Shown here piece after piece: positions 63,900 through 64,000 of a DNA stretch of 64,000 bases. The notes under the pieces are model-generated. The model was not told where the DNA came from. It made no database searches and saw nothing but the letters and a program-made list of their open reading frames with translations. The number at the start of each line of letters is the position of its first letter. Position 1 is the first letter of the stretch. The DNA is from Acinetobacter venetianus RAG-1 = CIP 110063 (lineage in GTDB: Bacteria; Pseudomonadota; Gammaproteobacteria; Pseudomonadales; Moraxellaceae): contig NZ_KB849558.1 in the NCBI RefSeq assembly GCF_000368585.1, forward strand, positions 724,722 to 788,721, in the 5' to 3' direction. A program made the translations under genes and the position numbers.

Positions 63900-64000
63900 A
63901 TGTCTGCTGATACACAACACTTCACTGGTACAGATCAATATATTGCTACCGATAGCCTAAAACTCGCAGTCAAAGCTGCGCGTGCTCTACAGAAACCACT
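63900..64000 (+). CDS. MoxR-type AAA ATPase (3' part beyond window)
   Basis: Only the first 33 codons are present. The segment YIATDSLKLAVKAARALQKP matches the region just before the Walker A motif of MoxR-family AAA ATPases, which act as chaperones in the assembly of metalloenzymes or complexes. An AAGG lies upstream. The identification rests on a short segment. Confidence 0.6.
   Translation, partial: MSADTQHFTGTDQYIATDSLKLAVKAARALQKP

Overview
The window is chromosomal DNA from the genus Acinetobacter. No rRNA or species marker is present, so the genus call rests on gene content: an AlkR/AlkM-like alkane hydroxylase pair, the HAD-phosphatase/MtlD fusion described in A. baylyi, an acinetoferrin/baumannoferrin-type siderophore locus, lpxB separated from lpxD-fabZ-lpxA, and AT-rich intergenic DNA. 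I see no tRNA, rRNA, CRISPR array, prophage or intact insertion sequence.

Layout. (a) 1-6.5 kb: envelope operon rseP(partial)-bamA-skp-lpxD-fabZ-lpxA. (b) 6.5-15.7 kb: alkane and fatty-acid metabolism (AraC regulator, alkM, gor, an acyl-CoA dehydrogenase pair in which one partner lacks the catalytic Glu), an AarF/ABC1 kinase-like protein, a small unknown gene bracketed by 17-bp direct repeats, and ybaK. (c) 15.7-26.9 kb: a Fur-controlled hydroxamate siderophore locus with two NIS synthetases, an N-monooxygenase, an acyltransferase, a small unknown protein, an RhtX-like importer, a TonB receptor and an MFS exporter. The order matches acbABCD-actBCAD of A. haemolyticus as I recall it. (d) 26.9-32.7 kb: a satellite iron block with a decayed IS5-like transposase, a second receptor paralogous to the first, a DUF3649/PepSY/DUF3325-type trio, and a second acyltransferase about 87% identical to the first, with two more Fur-like boxes.

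(e) 33-40.6 kb: mtlD fusion, a 2H phosphoesterase, and cobalamin nucleotide-loop genes cobU-cobT-cobC-cobS interrupted by a lipoprotein histidine phosphatase. (f) 40.6-44.8 kb: a minus-strand metal-uptake operon (His-rich DUF2946-like protein, TonB receptor, PepSY protein). (g) 44.9-49.5 kb: an orphan 58-residue C-terminal fragment of inorganic pyrophosphatase, a DAHP synthase, a TauE/SafE transporter, and a second DUF3649/PepSY/DUF3325-type trio. (h) 49.8-64 kb: housekeeping genes (lpxB, DUF2797, DUF937, porin, HIT, a Zn-peptidase-like protein, a beta-hydroxyacid dehydrogenase, an alpha/beta hydrolase, metZ, ybaB, recR, rnd, a methyltransferase, ycgL), ending in the start of a MoxR-type AAA ATPase.

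Iron and metal acquisition dominates the window: three TonB receptors, three PepSY membrane proteins, two MFS siderophore transporters and five Fur-like sites. Ferric siderophore would be imported by the receptors and the RhtX-like carrier. The PepSY modules probably reduce or release the metal at the inner membrane. The least explained items are the duplicated acyltransferase, the duplicated PepSY trios, the small ActB-like protein and the orphan pyrophosphatase fragment.
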